A stretch of 64,000 nucleotides of DNA from Acidobacteriota bacterium (GTDB lineage Bacteria; Acidobacteriota; Blastocatellia; Pyrinomonadales; Pyrinomonadaceae), in contig JADJBB010000021.1 in the NCBI GenBank assembly GCA_016703965.1, positions 310,001 to 374,000 of the forward strand, written 5' to 3'. Both the position numbers and the translations under genes were made by a program. The notes under the pieces were generated by a model, which was not told where the DNA came from, searched no databases, and was given only the letters and a program-made list of their open reading frames with translations. This document shows positions 15,628 to 23,390 of this stretch, piece after piece. Position 1 is the first letter of the stretch. The number at the start of each line of letters is the position of its first letter.

Positions 15628-15700
15628 GAAAACCTCCTAAGGTTGATTTAACGATAATCTTTTTTGTGATGGCCGAATCCGTCTGCTCCTACTAGGCCTG

Positions 15701-17251
15701 TTATTGGCGAGCAGTATTAGCGGCCATTGCCTTCCAAATGAAGTAAACCGGAACGCCGGTAAGAACGATAACAAGTCCAGGCCAGGTCGCTGTTGTCTGA
15801 TAGACGAACAGAACGACCAGGATGATCGAGGCTCCGATTATATACAGGGCCGGGATTATCGGATATCCAAATGCTTTATACGGGCGTTCGGCGTCAGGTT
15901 GTTTCACTCTGAGCACAAAAACTGCCGCGATCGCCAGAATGTAAAAGATCAAGGCGGCTGAGATCACGTAGGTGAGTAGATCGCCGTATAGATTGCCGTA
16001 AGTGACTTTGCCGTCCGCAGCCTGATTTACCGTGCGCGGCAGAACGTATAGTACCGACAAAATGCCCTGGATAACGATCGCCCAGGCCGGCACGTGAAAT
16101 TTATTTAGTTCACCGGCCGCTTTGAAGAAGAGTCCATCCTTTGCCATTGCGTAATAGGCGCGGGCTCCAGAGATGATAAGGCCGTTATTGCAGCCAAAGG
16201 TCGAGATCATGATCGCGATCGCCATTATCACGGCCCCTGCTCCAGGGAAGATGACATCGGCAGTTGCCGAACCGACTCGATCACTCGGTATCTTCTGCAT
16301 GTCCTCAAACCGAAGCGTAACCAAATAGGCTATATTGGCGAGCAAATAAAGAGCGATCACTCCACCCGTTCCAAGCAGGAGCGAGAGCGGCAGATTGCGT
16401 TTCGGATTTACGACCTCGCCCGCCGTGAACGTCACGTTGTGCCAGGCGTCTGCGGAAAAGAGCGAGTTTGTTTGAGCGACGCAGATCGCGATCAGCATCC
16501 CCAACGCAGTCAACAGCGAGGTCAAAGTCGCGGCCGAGTCGTTTGCCGGAGTCGCACCGACGTTTTGCACACTGCCGCGCACTGTCCAAAGATCGCCGAA
16601 ATTGGCAGCCGCGATCTCGGGATACCAGACGAGCCCTACAATTATCCCCAGAATTATAAGTGCGATGAGCGAGCCGGTCTTGGCGAAAGTAAAGGTATTC
16701 TGAACAAGCTTACCGAGCTTTAGCCCGCGCGTATTCATAAACGTTAGCGCCACGATCATGACGATCCCTAGCAGCTGGGCGGTAGACAACGAAAGAGCGT
16801 AGCTGGACGAACCGATGCGAATAGGTTCGATAAGATAATTGCTTTCGGATATTTTCGGAAAAAGAATGCCTGTAAACCGGCTAAACGCGACCGAAACCGC
16901 CGCTATCGTCGCCGTTCCAATGACAAGAAAATGCGTCCAGCCGTACAAAAAGCCCCACAGCGGAGAGAAGGCTTCCTTTAAATAGACGTACATTCCGCCG
17001 GCACGCGGCATCATCGCGGCGAGTTCGCCATAGGAAAGAGCCGCGCCGACCGTCAGAAATCCTGTTACCAGCCACACAACAAGCAGCCATCCGGGAGAGC
17101 CGACCTGGCGGGCGATATCTGCCGAGACGATAAAAATGCCCGAACCGATCATCGACCCGGCGACGATCATTGTTGAATCGAGCAGGCCGAGACCGCGTAT
17201 AAAACCTTCGCGTGTTTCCTTTTCAGCTTCCGGATCTGATGCCATATTCAT
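15701..17251 (-). CDS. APC-family amino acid permease (LAT-like)
   Basis: 516 residues, about 12 helices. 'LGLLDSTMIVAGSMIGSGIFIVSADIAR' is helix 1 with the unwound GSGIF substrate site, followed by 'GALSYGELAAMMPRAGGMYVYLKEAF', typical of the L-type amino acid transporter/APC branch. 'NPKRNLPLSLLLGTGGV' and 'RAYYAMAKDGLFF' are also family blocks. It would import or exchange neutral amino acids. It lies 73 nt upstream of the other permease on the same strand and may be cotranscribed. It is divergent from the PLP decarboxylase, so import of an amino acid and export of the amine are plausible but not demonstrated. An ATG two codons in (MAS) is an alternative start. Confidence 0.9.
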   Translation of the reverse strand: MNMASDPEAEKETREGFIRGLGLLDSTMIVAGSMIGSGIFIVSADIARQVGSPGWLLVVWLVTGFLTVGAALSYGELAAMMPRAGGMYVYLKEAFSPLWGFLYGWTHFLVIGTATIAAVSVAFSRFTGILFPKISESNYLIEPIRIGSSSYALSLSTAQLLGIVMIVALTFMNTRGLKLGKLVQNTFTFAKTGSLIALIILGIIVGLVWYPEIAAANFGDLWTVRGSVQNVGATPANDSAATLTSLLTALGMLIAICVAQTNSLFSADAWHNVTFTAGEVVNPKRNLPLSLLLGTGGVIALYLLANIAYLVTLRFEDMQKIPSDRVGSATADVIFPGAGAVIMAIAIMISTFGCNNGLIISGARAYYAMAKDGLFFKAAGELNKFHVPAWAIVIQGILSVLYVLPRTVNQAADGKVTYGNLYGDLLTYVISAALIFYILAIAAVFVLRVKQPDAERPYKAFGYPIIPALYIIGASIILVVLFVYQTTATWPGLVIVLTGVPVYFIWKAMAANTARQ

Positions 17252-17533
17252 TCCGAGTCATCGCAAACGAAACGCCGCCAGAGGCCACACGTTCCAATCT
17301 TGTTTTTGAGGTCTTGCGTATCTATGTCGCGTCCGATCTGAAACGGGCGTAGCGACTGTATCACTCAGTTGGAGAGTTTCGTAGGGATATTATACGTGTA
17401 TTACCAAAAGTGTCGAGTGAATTTTTGTGGTTTTTTATGAATTCGCCGCTGGAGAATCAATAACTTGCACCATGTGTGGAGCCTGTGGGAATTTTATAGC
17501 ATACGGCCGGATGCGATATGATATCGACAACAC

Positions 17534-18988
17534 ATGAACAATAAAGCAAGTGAAACCGGCGATATGCCGACGGATGAATTTCGAAAGTACGGCTATCAGG
17601 TCGTTGATTGGCTGGCAAACTACTTCGACGAGATGGAGAATATGCCGGTCCTTTCGCAGGTCGAGCCTGATTGGCTGAAAAACAGCCTGCCGAAGTCCGC
17701 TCCGGAGAAAGGTGGGGATTTTGGGGATGTTCTGGCGGATATGGATAAGCTGATCCTGCCGGCGGTCACGCATTGGAATCACCCGAATTTCCACGGCCTC
17801 TTCTCGACATCGACGTCGTCAGTCGGCGTCTTTGGCGAGATGTTCACGGCGGCTTTTGACATGAAGGCGATGCTATGGCGAACTGCTCCCGCCTCGACCG
17901 AGCTCGAAGATGTCGTGCTCGACTGGCTGCGGCAGATGATGGATCTCCCCGACCAATTCGAAGGGATCATTTACGACACGGCCTCGGTCTCGACAATGCA
18001 CGCGATCGCGGCAGCTCGCGAAAAGGCAGGTTTGAGCATTCGCGAAGCCGGAATGAGCGGGCGTGATGACGTGCCGCTGCTGAGGGTTTACTGCTCAGAA
18101 CATGTTCATTCTTCGATCGACAAGGGAGTGATCACACTCGGTTTGGGACTTAAGTCCCTGCGAAAGATCGAATGCAATGAGCGGTTCGAGATGATCCCCG
18201 AGAAGCTGGCTGAAGCTATCGAGCAAGACATCGCCGCCGGTTACAAACCTATCTGTGTGATCCCTACGATCGGTACGACATCGACCTCAAGCGTCGATCC
18301 CGTCGATCAGATCGCGGATATTTGCGAGAAATACGGCATTTGGCTGCACGTCGACACGGCTTATGCGGGCTCGACGGCCATCGTGCCGGAGTTTCGCGAG
18401 CATTTTAAGGGCTGGGAACGCGCGGATTCGATCGTTGTGAATCCGCATAAATGGCTGTTCACTCCGTTCGATCTGTCTGTCTTGTATTGCAAAGATCTGA
18501 GCGTACTAAAAGACGCGTTTTCGCTCGTGGCGGAATATCTGAAGACCAGCGACGAGCAAACCGTCAAGAACGGAATGGATTACGGCGTGCAGCTTGGTCG
18601 CCGATTTCGTTCTCTCAAATTCTGGTTCGTCATCCGCTACTTCGGCCGTGAAGGTTTGATCGCACGCCTCCGCGAACACTGCCGTCTTGCCCGGTTATTT
18701 GCCTCTTGGGTCGAGGAATCGCCAGATTTTGAAATGATGGCCCCGGTTCCGTTCGCGCTCGTTTGCTTTCGCCTGCATCCGAAAGGCATTGCTTCCGACA
18801 AACTCAACGATCTTAATGAGCGTATCATGAACGACATCAATGCCTCGGGCGAAGCGTATCTATCGCATACAAAACTCAACGGAAATTTTACGCTGCGGTT
18901 GTCGGTAGGCAGTGTTCGGGTCGAGGAGCGGCATCTAACAAAGGTCTGGAAGATCCTAAATCGAAGATTGGCCGCCGAATCCTTATGA
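17534..18988 (+). CDS. PLP-dependent amino acid decarboxylase (aromatic-L-amino-acid type)
   Basis: 484 residues. 'THWNHPNFHGLFSTSTSSVGVFGEM' and 'LWRTAPASTELEDVVLDWLRQMM' match the N-terminal substrate region of group II decarboxylases. 'ICVIPTIGTTSTSSVDPVDQIADICEKYGIWLHVDTAYAGS' binds PLP, and NPHKW carries the Schiff-base lysine, Lys306. The closest family is aromatic-L-amino-acid / tyrosine-tryptophan decarboxylase, which releases CO2 and a biogenic amine. The region around residues 145-155 reads 'IIYDTASVSTMHAI', where animal enzymes have the GGG/GST pattern, so exact specificity is open. It overlaps the thioredoxin-like gene by 4 nt and is divergent from two permeases. Confidence 0.88.
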   Translation: MNNKASETGDMPTDEFRKYGYQVVDWLANYFDEMENMPVLSQVEPDWLKNSLPKSAPEKGGDFGDVLADMDKLILPAVTHWNHPNFHGLFSTSTSSVGVFGEMFTAAFDMKAMLWRTAPASTELEDVVLDWLRQMMDLPDQFEGIIYDTASVSTMHAIAAAREKAGLSIREAGMSGRDDVPLLRVYCSEHVHSSIDKGVITLGLGLKSLRKIECNERFEMIPEKLAEAIEQDIAAGYKPICVIPTIGTTSTSSVDPVDQIADICEKYGIWLHVDTAYAGSTAIVPEFREHFKGWERADSIVVNPHKWLFTPFDLSVLYCKDLSVLKDAFSLVAEYLKTSDEQTVKNGMDYGVQLGRRFRSLKFWFVIRYFGREGLIARLREHCRLARLFASWVEESPDFEMMAPVPFALVCFRLHPKGIASDKLNDLNERIMNDINASGEAYLSHTKLNGNFTLRLSVGSVRVEERHLTKVWKILNRRLAAESL

Positions 18989-19503
18989 AAACTCTCTCAC
19001 TTTCCCTGATCGCAGTTCTTCTGTTTTCGGTATCTGCCTTGAGTCAAGATCCAGGCCCAAAAAAGCCCGCAAAAAAGGCTGTCGCGGTCATTCCGCGCGA
19101 AAAATTTGATCCGAAGCGTGATCCGAATGCTGATCTCGCATCTGCGGTCGAGTCAGCTTCGAAGAATGGAAAGCGAATAATCCTCGATGTCGGAGGCGAA
19201 TGGTGCGGCTGGTGTGTTTTGTTGGACAAGTACCTGTATCAGACTAGCTCGCTCAGGAAGCTCCGCGACACTAATTTTATCTGGGTAAAGATAAATATGA
19301 GCGAAGAGAACGAAAATGAAGCCTTTTTGGCGTCCTATCCCGAAATACAAGGCTATCCGCACCTCTTCGTCTTGGACGAAACGGGCAAGCTGCTTCATTC
19401 TCAGGACACATCAGTACTGGAAAAGGGTAATGGCTATGACCTGCCGAAATTCACAGCTTTCTTGAAAAAATGGGCTCCCAAGGGCGAGAAAACATTGAAA
19501 TAA
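18985..19503 (+). CDS. secreted thioredoxin-like protein
   Basis: 172 residues. There is a signal peptide (MKTLSLSLIAVLLFSVSALSQ), then a proline/lysine-rich linker and a thioredoxin fold with WCGWC (Cys74, Cys77) after 'KRIILDVGGE'. 'GYPHLFVLDETGKLLHSQDT' provides the cis-proline region (YPH). It belongs to the DUF255/thioredoxin-7-like group and would act as a periplasmic disulfide reductase or isomerase. Translation is coupled to the decarboxylase gene by ATGA overlap, though a functional link is not obvious. It converges with the MHS transporter, with 4 nt between them. Confidence 0.85.
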   Translation: MKTLSLSLIAVLLFSVSALSQDPGPKKPAKKAVAVIPREKFDPKRDPNADLASAVESASKNGKRIILDVGGEWCGWCVLLDKYLYQTSSLRKLRDTNFIWVKINMSEENENEAFLASYPEIQGYPHLFVLDETGKLLHSQDTSVLEKGNGYDLPKFTAFLKKWAPKGEKTLK

Positions 19504-19507
19504 ATCT

Positions 19508-21019
19508 CTATTTACTCCCAACCTCCGCCCAGATCTTGTGCCCATGGGTTTCCTTTAGAAATATCGTGCCGATGATCACGGTGATCGCCGCGATCGTCAT
19601 CGGATAATAGAGGCCCGCATAAATATTTCCGGTTTGAGCGATAACGGTCACGCCGATCAGCGGCAGCAACCCGCCAAAAACCCCGTTCCCGATGTGATAC
19701 GGCAAAGAGAGAGCTGTATATCGTATTTTTGCGGGGAACGCCTCGACCAGATAAGCGGCGATCGGGCCATAGACCATCGTTACCCAAATAACTTGTAAAA
19801 AGACGAGGAGAATTAACTTCCACGCGGTCGAATTTGAAATGAAATTACCGAAAGACGAATAGACGAGCACCTTTGGGGCGGGAGCTAAGACGCCCTCGGC
19901 ATTGCGGGCCATCGGCGTCAATGTAGTTTCTCCGGTGGCGGGATTCTTTTGCGAACTGGCTGTTTCGACGTTTGAGCCCGATGCCGCCTGCATTCCGTGA
20001 TAGATCGGCAGATATGTCATCAATGCCAAAAGGCAGCCGGCCATGATGATCCACTTGCGGCCCACCCGGTCGCTTAGAGCTCCAAATACAACGAACAACG
20101 GCATTCCCATCAGCAGAGCGACGGCGATGATATAGTTTGCGGAGGTCACATCGACGTTGAGGATCTTTTGCAGATAAAAGAGTGCATAGAACTGTCCCGT
20201 ATACCAAACAACGCCTTGACCGGCCGTCGCGCCGAGCAGTGAGATCAAGACGATCTTAAGGTTTTTCCACTTGGTAAAAGCTTCGATCAACGGATTTGCC
20301 GAGGTCATGCCGGAGCTTTTTACCTGTTCAAAGATCGGCGATTCCTTCATCCGCAGTCGAATGTAGAGAGAAACACCAACCAGCAAGATAGAGATCAAAA
20401 ACGGAATACGCCAACCGCTGATCGTTCCCGCCTTTCCGGCAAACTGATCCGGGCTCATCAGATTTTGAACTGTGAGAATAACGGCGAGCGATAGAAACAG
20501 CCCCAAAGTAGCGGTGATCTGTATGAATGAGGTGTAAAAACCGCGCCGATTATCAGGCACGTGTTCGGCGACATAGACTGCAGCCCCGCCATATTCACCG
20601 CCAAGTGCGAGCCCCTGCAGAACGCGGATGAGCAGCAGGATTATCGGCGCTGCAATGCCGATCTGCGCGTAGGTAGGCAGAAAACCAATGACGGCGGTTG
20701 CTCCGCCCATTATCAGCAGTGTGACCAGAAAAGCATATTTCCGGCCGACAACATCGCCGATCCTGCCAAAAAACAGGGCTCCGAACGGCCGTACGATAAA
20801 TCCAACCGCAAAGGTCGCAAGGTACGCGATATACGCAAACGTATCATTGCCCGGCGGATAAAAAAGCGGTGCGATGATACCGGCGAGGCTGCCGAAGATG
20901 TAGAAATCGTACCACTCGATCATCGTACCGACCGCCGATGCGCCGATCACCTGCCAGATCTTCGATTTCGAAACCTGATCGTTATATACCGCTCCCAGAT
21001 CCTGTGCGTTTTCCGCCAT
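19508..21019 (-). CDS. MFS transporter, metabolite:H+ symporter (MHS) family
   Basis: 503 residues, 12 helices. 'GASAVGTMIEWYDFYIFGSLAGIIAPLFYP' is the MHS hallmark in helix 1. 'FGRIGDVVGRKYAFLVTLLIMG' is the MFS loop 2-3 motif, and 'VLQGLALGGEYGGAAVYVAEHVPDNRRGFYTS' is the second MHS block. The family includes ShiA, ProP, KgtP and CitH symporters for organic acids or osmolytes. A large loop (about residues 345-385), rich in Ser, Thr, Ala and Asn, separates helices 8 and 9. Substrate cannot be told from sequence. It converges with the thioredoxin-like gene, and no terminator lies between them. Confidence 0.88.
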   Translation of the reverse strand: MAENAQDLGAVYNDQVSKSKIWQVIGASAVGTMIEWYDFYIFGSLAGIIAPLFYPPGNDTFAYIAYLATFAVGFIVRPFGALFFGRIGDVVGRKYAFLVTLLIMGGATAVIGFLPTYAQIGIAAPIILLLIRVLQGLALGGEYGGAAVYVAEHVPDNRRGFYTSFIQITATLGLFLSLAVILTVQNLMSPDQFAGKAGTISGWRIPFLISILLVGVSLYIRLRMKESPIFEQVKSSGMTSANPLIEAFTKWKNLKIVLISLLGATAGQGVVWYTGQFYALFYLQKILNVDVTSANYIIAVALLMGMPLFVVFGALSDRVGRKWIIMAGCLLALMTYLPIYHGMQAASGSNVETASSQKNPATGETTLTPMARNAEGVLAPAPKVLVYSSFGNFISNSTAWKLILLVFLQVIWVTMVYGPIAAYLVEAFPAKIRYTALSLPYHIGNGVFGGLLPLIGVTVIAQTGNIYAGLYYPMTIAAITVIIGTIFLKETHGHKIWAEVGSK

Positions 21020-21147
21020 TTATCTTTTGACTCCGTTTACCTTGTTTGTGCGAATCCTAATTTAATTGGTTTGAGGTATTAAAGCAGTTCTCGAGCCTAG
21101 TTTCAAAGGTCAGACCAATGTGTTAGCTTCGAATCGGATCAACAGAT

Positions 21148-21612
21148 ATGGAATTTATCAAGGAAAGCGTTATCAAAGCCTCGCCGGAGCGGGTTTTTGC
21201 ATTTCACCAATTACCCGACGCATTCGCGAGACTCGTACCGCCGTGGGAAGATGCGACCGTGATCCAGATGGCCGATATCTCGGTCATCGGGTCTCGGGCG
21301 ATCATCGATAACAAACTATTTGGATTGTTTACTGTCCGATGGGTGGCCGAGCACACAGCGTACGATCCGCCCCATTTATTTGAGGATATCCAGATCTCAG
21401 GGCCATTTAAAAGCTGGCGTCACCGGCACATCATAAAACCGCATGCCGAAGGAGCGATCCTTAGAGACGAGATAGAATACGAGCCGCCATTTTCGATCTT
21501 TGGAGCAATAGCGGCGCCGTTCGCGGTGGTGCCAAAGCTGGAAAAGATGTTTGAATACCGGCATGAAGTAACCAAAAAATGGTGCGAGGAAGATGCAAAA
21601 GCCCGCGCGTAA
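21148..21612 (+). CDS. SRPBCC family protein
   Basis: 154 residues. 'MEFIKESVIKASPERVFAFHQLPDAFARLVPP' is the first strand and helix of the SRPBCC fold. 'DEIEYEPPFSIFGAIAAPFAVVPKLEKMFEYRHEVTKKWCEE' is the long C-terminal helix typical of the YfcH-associated/CYC group. It has the same size and layout as the gene at 1360-1824. The last three codons and the stop (TAA at 21610-21612) lie inside an inverted-repeat element (21605-21659), so the C-terminus 'ARA' comes from the repeat. Ligand and role are unknown. Confidence 0.78.
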   Translation: MEFIKESVIKASPERVFAFHQLPDAFARLVPPWEDATVIQMADISVIGSRAIIDNKLFGLFTVRWVAEHTAYDPPHLFEDIQISGPFKSWRHRHIIKPHAEGAILRDEIEYEPPFSIFGAIAAPFAVVPKLEKMFEYRHEVTKKWCEEDAKARA

Positions 21613-21659
21613 GCAAGGGCGAAACATCCAACTTGAGTGATACGCCCTTGCTTACGCGC
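21605..21659. repeat. palindromic repeat (REP-like), 17-bp perfect arms
   Basis: Arms at 21605-21621 (GCGCGTAAGCAAGGGCG) and 21643-21659 are perfect inverted copies with a 21-nt loop. The left arm contains the stop codon of the SRPBCC gene. Its core GCGTAAGC..GGGCG.AAAC also occurs in the arms of the larger element at 61601-61756. It could act as a transcription terminator between the converging genes at 21612 and 21690. Confidence 0.8.
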
Positions 21660-21689
21660 CGGCTTGTGCACCGCGCGGATTTTCGCATT

Positions 21690-22859
21690 CTAAAACGGCA
21701 GACTACCTTTCACCTGATCGAACACTTTGCCGAAAAGAAAATCAGTAATTCCGATCTTTTCGTGCGAGCGGTCATATCCGACGAGTTCGACATAGGCCCG
21801 TCCGCCGACGTTTTGCTGACCTTTAGTACCTGAAACCTCACACGCTCCTTCCCAGTAAACGATCATCGTCGAACCGCGAGTGTCGAGTTCCTGATCCTTG
21901 ATGAGCGGACGGATATTGATGTCGATATCTAAGGCGGCGACCCGAACCCGCCAGCTGCTCGGGTATTCGGCTCCGGTTTTGGGGCTGGTCCAAGTGTCGG
22001 TCGCCTCGATAACGAAATCGGAACGCGTGAGATATTTGCAGGTACCGTCTGCATTAACAAAAGTCCCGGTAGAATCGCTCTTCACGTGGCCTTCTGCATC
22101 GTCAAACTGATAGATCATCAGCTCAGTATCGTCGTCGAACTGGATGCTGAACCAATCCCATTCGCCCTGTTCCCAGATACCGTATTCGCGGTCCATCCAG
22201 GCGTTGCCGGTGAAGCGGTCTAGTTCGCCGTCTCTCGTCATCTGGCCGTCGACCTTCATTCGGGTGTAAGAAAAATGGTTCGATGCTCCAGATTTTTTAA
22301 GCGTGATGCCGCTCCCATTTTCGCCATTGAGAACGATCGGTTTGTCAGATTCGAGGACGGCATCAAAAACAGTTCCGTCACTGAGCGTAGCGTGGAGGAT
22401 GTGTTTGCCCGCCACCTCACGCAAAGACCAATCTCCCAACCGCACGTCGCAGGCTGTTTCGCTCATCGAGACGGGCGTATCTAGCGGCTTATTGAAACTG
22501 CGAACGTGGTCGTATCGGAAAATGCCGGCTGTGACGTCAGAGATCGCAAAATGGGCGAAATACATTGGATTCGCGAGGGCGGACATCGGGAAGACGCCGA
22601 TCTTGTCGAGGTCAGTGCGGCGTTTGAAGAATACGAGCTCGAAGCCGAATTCGCGGCCCGTCTCGGTCTTGCAGTGACCGGTGTAGTACCACCATTCGGT
22701 CTGCACGTCAGCTTGCGCGTACAGAGCCTGCGGCAGCGTCACCGTTCCGTCGGAAGGAGCATCGCGAAGCTTCCCGCCGCTATTTCCGAGCAGGTCAGCG
22801 ATCCCGTCCATCGCTGTCGAAGCATAATACTCAAGGGGTTCAAAAAAGCTTTTGTTCAT
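21690..22859 (-). CDS. CrtC-like / lipocalin-like hydrolase-fold protein
   Basis: 389 residues. 'DVQTEWWYYTGHCKTETGREFGFELVFFKRR' at about residues 55-85 is the signature of the CrtC (hydroxyneurosporene dehydrogenase / AttH) family. Further blocks are 'YFAHFAISDV', 'SYTRMKVDG', 'GNAWMDREYG...GEWDWFSIQFDDDTELMIYQF' and 'GGRAYVELVGYD'. CrtC enzymes hydrate carotenoids, but most genomic homologues lie outside carotenoid clusters and are uncharacterised. There is no signal peptide with this start. The ATG at 22859 (TAAGG 5-9 nt upstream) is preferred over an in-frame ATG at 23132, because the latter would overlap the Dabb gene. No carotenoid genes are near. Confidence 0.8.
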   Translation of the reverse strand: MNKSFFEPLEYYASTAMDGIADLLGNSGGKLRDAPSDGTVTLPQALYAQADVQTEWWYYTGHCKTETGREFGFELVFFKRRTDLDKIGVFPMSALANPMYFAHFAISDVTAGIFRYDHVRSFNKPLDTPVSMSETACDVRLGDWSLREVAGKHILHATLSDGTVFDAVLESDKPIVLNGENGSGITLKKSGASNHFSYTRMKVDGQMTRDGELDRFTGNAWMDREYGIWEQGEWDWFSIQFDDDTELMIYQFDDAEGHVKSDSTGTFVNADGTCKYLTRSDFVIEATDTWTSPKTGAEYPSSWRVRVAALDIDINIRPLIKDQELDTRGSTMIVYWEGACEVSGTKGQQNVGGRAYVELVGYDRSHEKIGITDFLFGKVFDQVKGSLPF

Positions 22860-22998
22860 ACACCTTACGTTTCGCTGAAAATTATAGATCGGATCCAAAT
22901 CTACGGCGAAAATCTCAAAAAATATTTCAATAACGCAAGAGTATACGGTTTCGCATTCTTCGCATGAGAAATCAGCCGATCCGTGCGAAAATGTTCTC

Positions 22999-23295
22999 AT
23001 GCTGATCCATATTGTTTGCTGGAAATACAGGCCGGATGTTGACGAGAGTGCTCGGATCGAGCATCGCGAACGTCTCGCGGCCCTTGCCTCACTTATACCA
23101 AATATCAACAGCCTCGATGTAGGCAGTGACATTTTGCATCTCGACCGTTCGTTCGATACAGGCCTCGTAGCGCATTTTCCCGACCGTGAGGCGCTTGACC
23201 ATTACACCGATCATCCCGAGCATCAGGCGGTTGTGGCTATCGGGCGGGCGATCGCAGAAAAGGTCGTGTCTGTCGATTTCATGCGGCCGTTCTAG
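22999..23295 (+). CDS. Dabb (stress-response A/B barrel) domain protein
   Basis: 98 residues. 'MLIHIVCWKYRPDVDESARIEHRERLAALASLIPNINSLDVGSDI' and 'DTGLVAHFPDREALDHYTDHPEHQAVVAIGRAIAEKVVSVDF' are the two halves of a ferredoxin-like alpha/beta barrel. The 'L..Y..HP.H' motif is characteristic of Dabb proteins. The family forms dimers and is stress-induced in plants; bacterial members are mostly unassigned. Start and length match the family. It is divergent from the CrtC-like gene and upstream of the M1-like gene, with 95 nt between. Confidence 0.85.
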   Translation: MLIHIVCWKYRPDVDESARIEHRERLAALASLIPNINSLDVGSDILHLDRSFDTGLVAHFPDREALDHYTDHPEHQAVVAIGRAIAEKVVSVDFMRPF

Positions 23296-23390
23296 CCGCT
23301 GCCTTGTACTTATTCACGAAAAGCAAACGATTTCGTTACTACGAACATCATAAGGAAGCTATATTTAGACGGATTTTTGCGGGTTACTGA

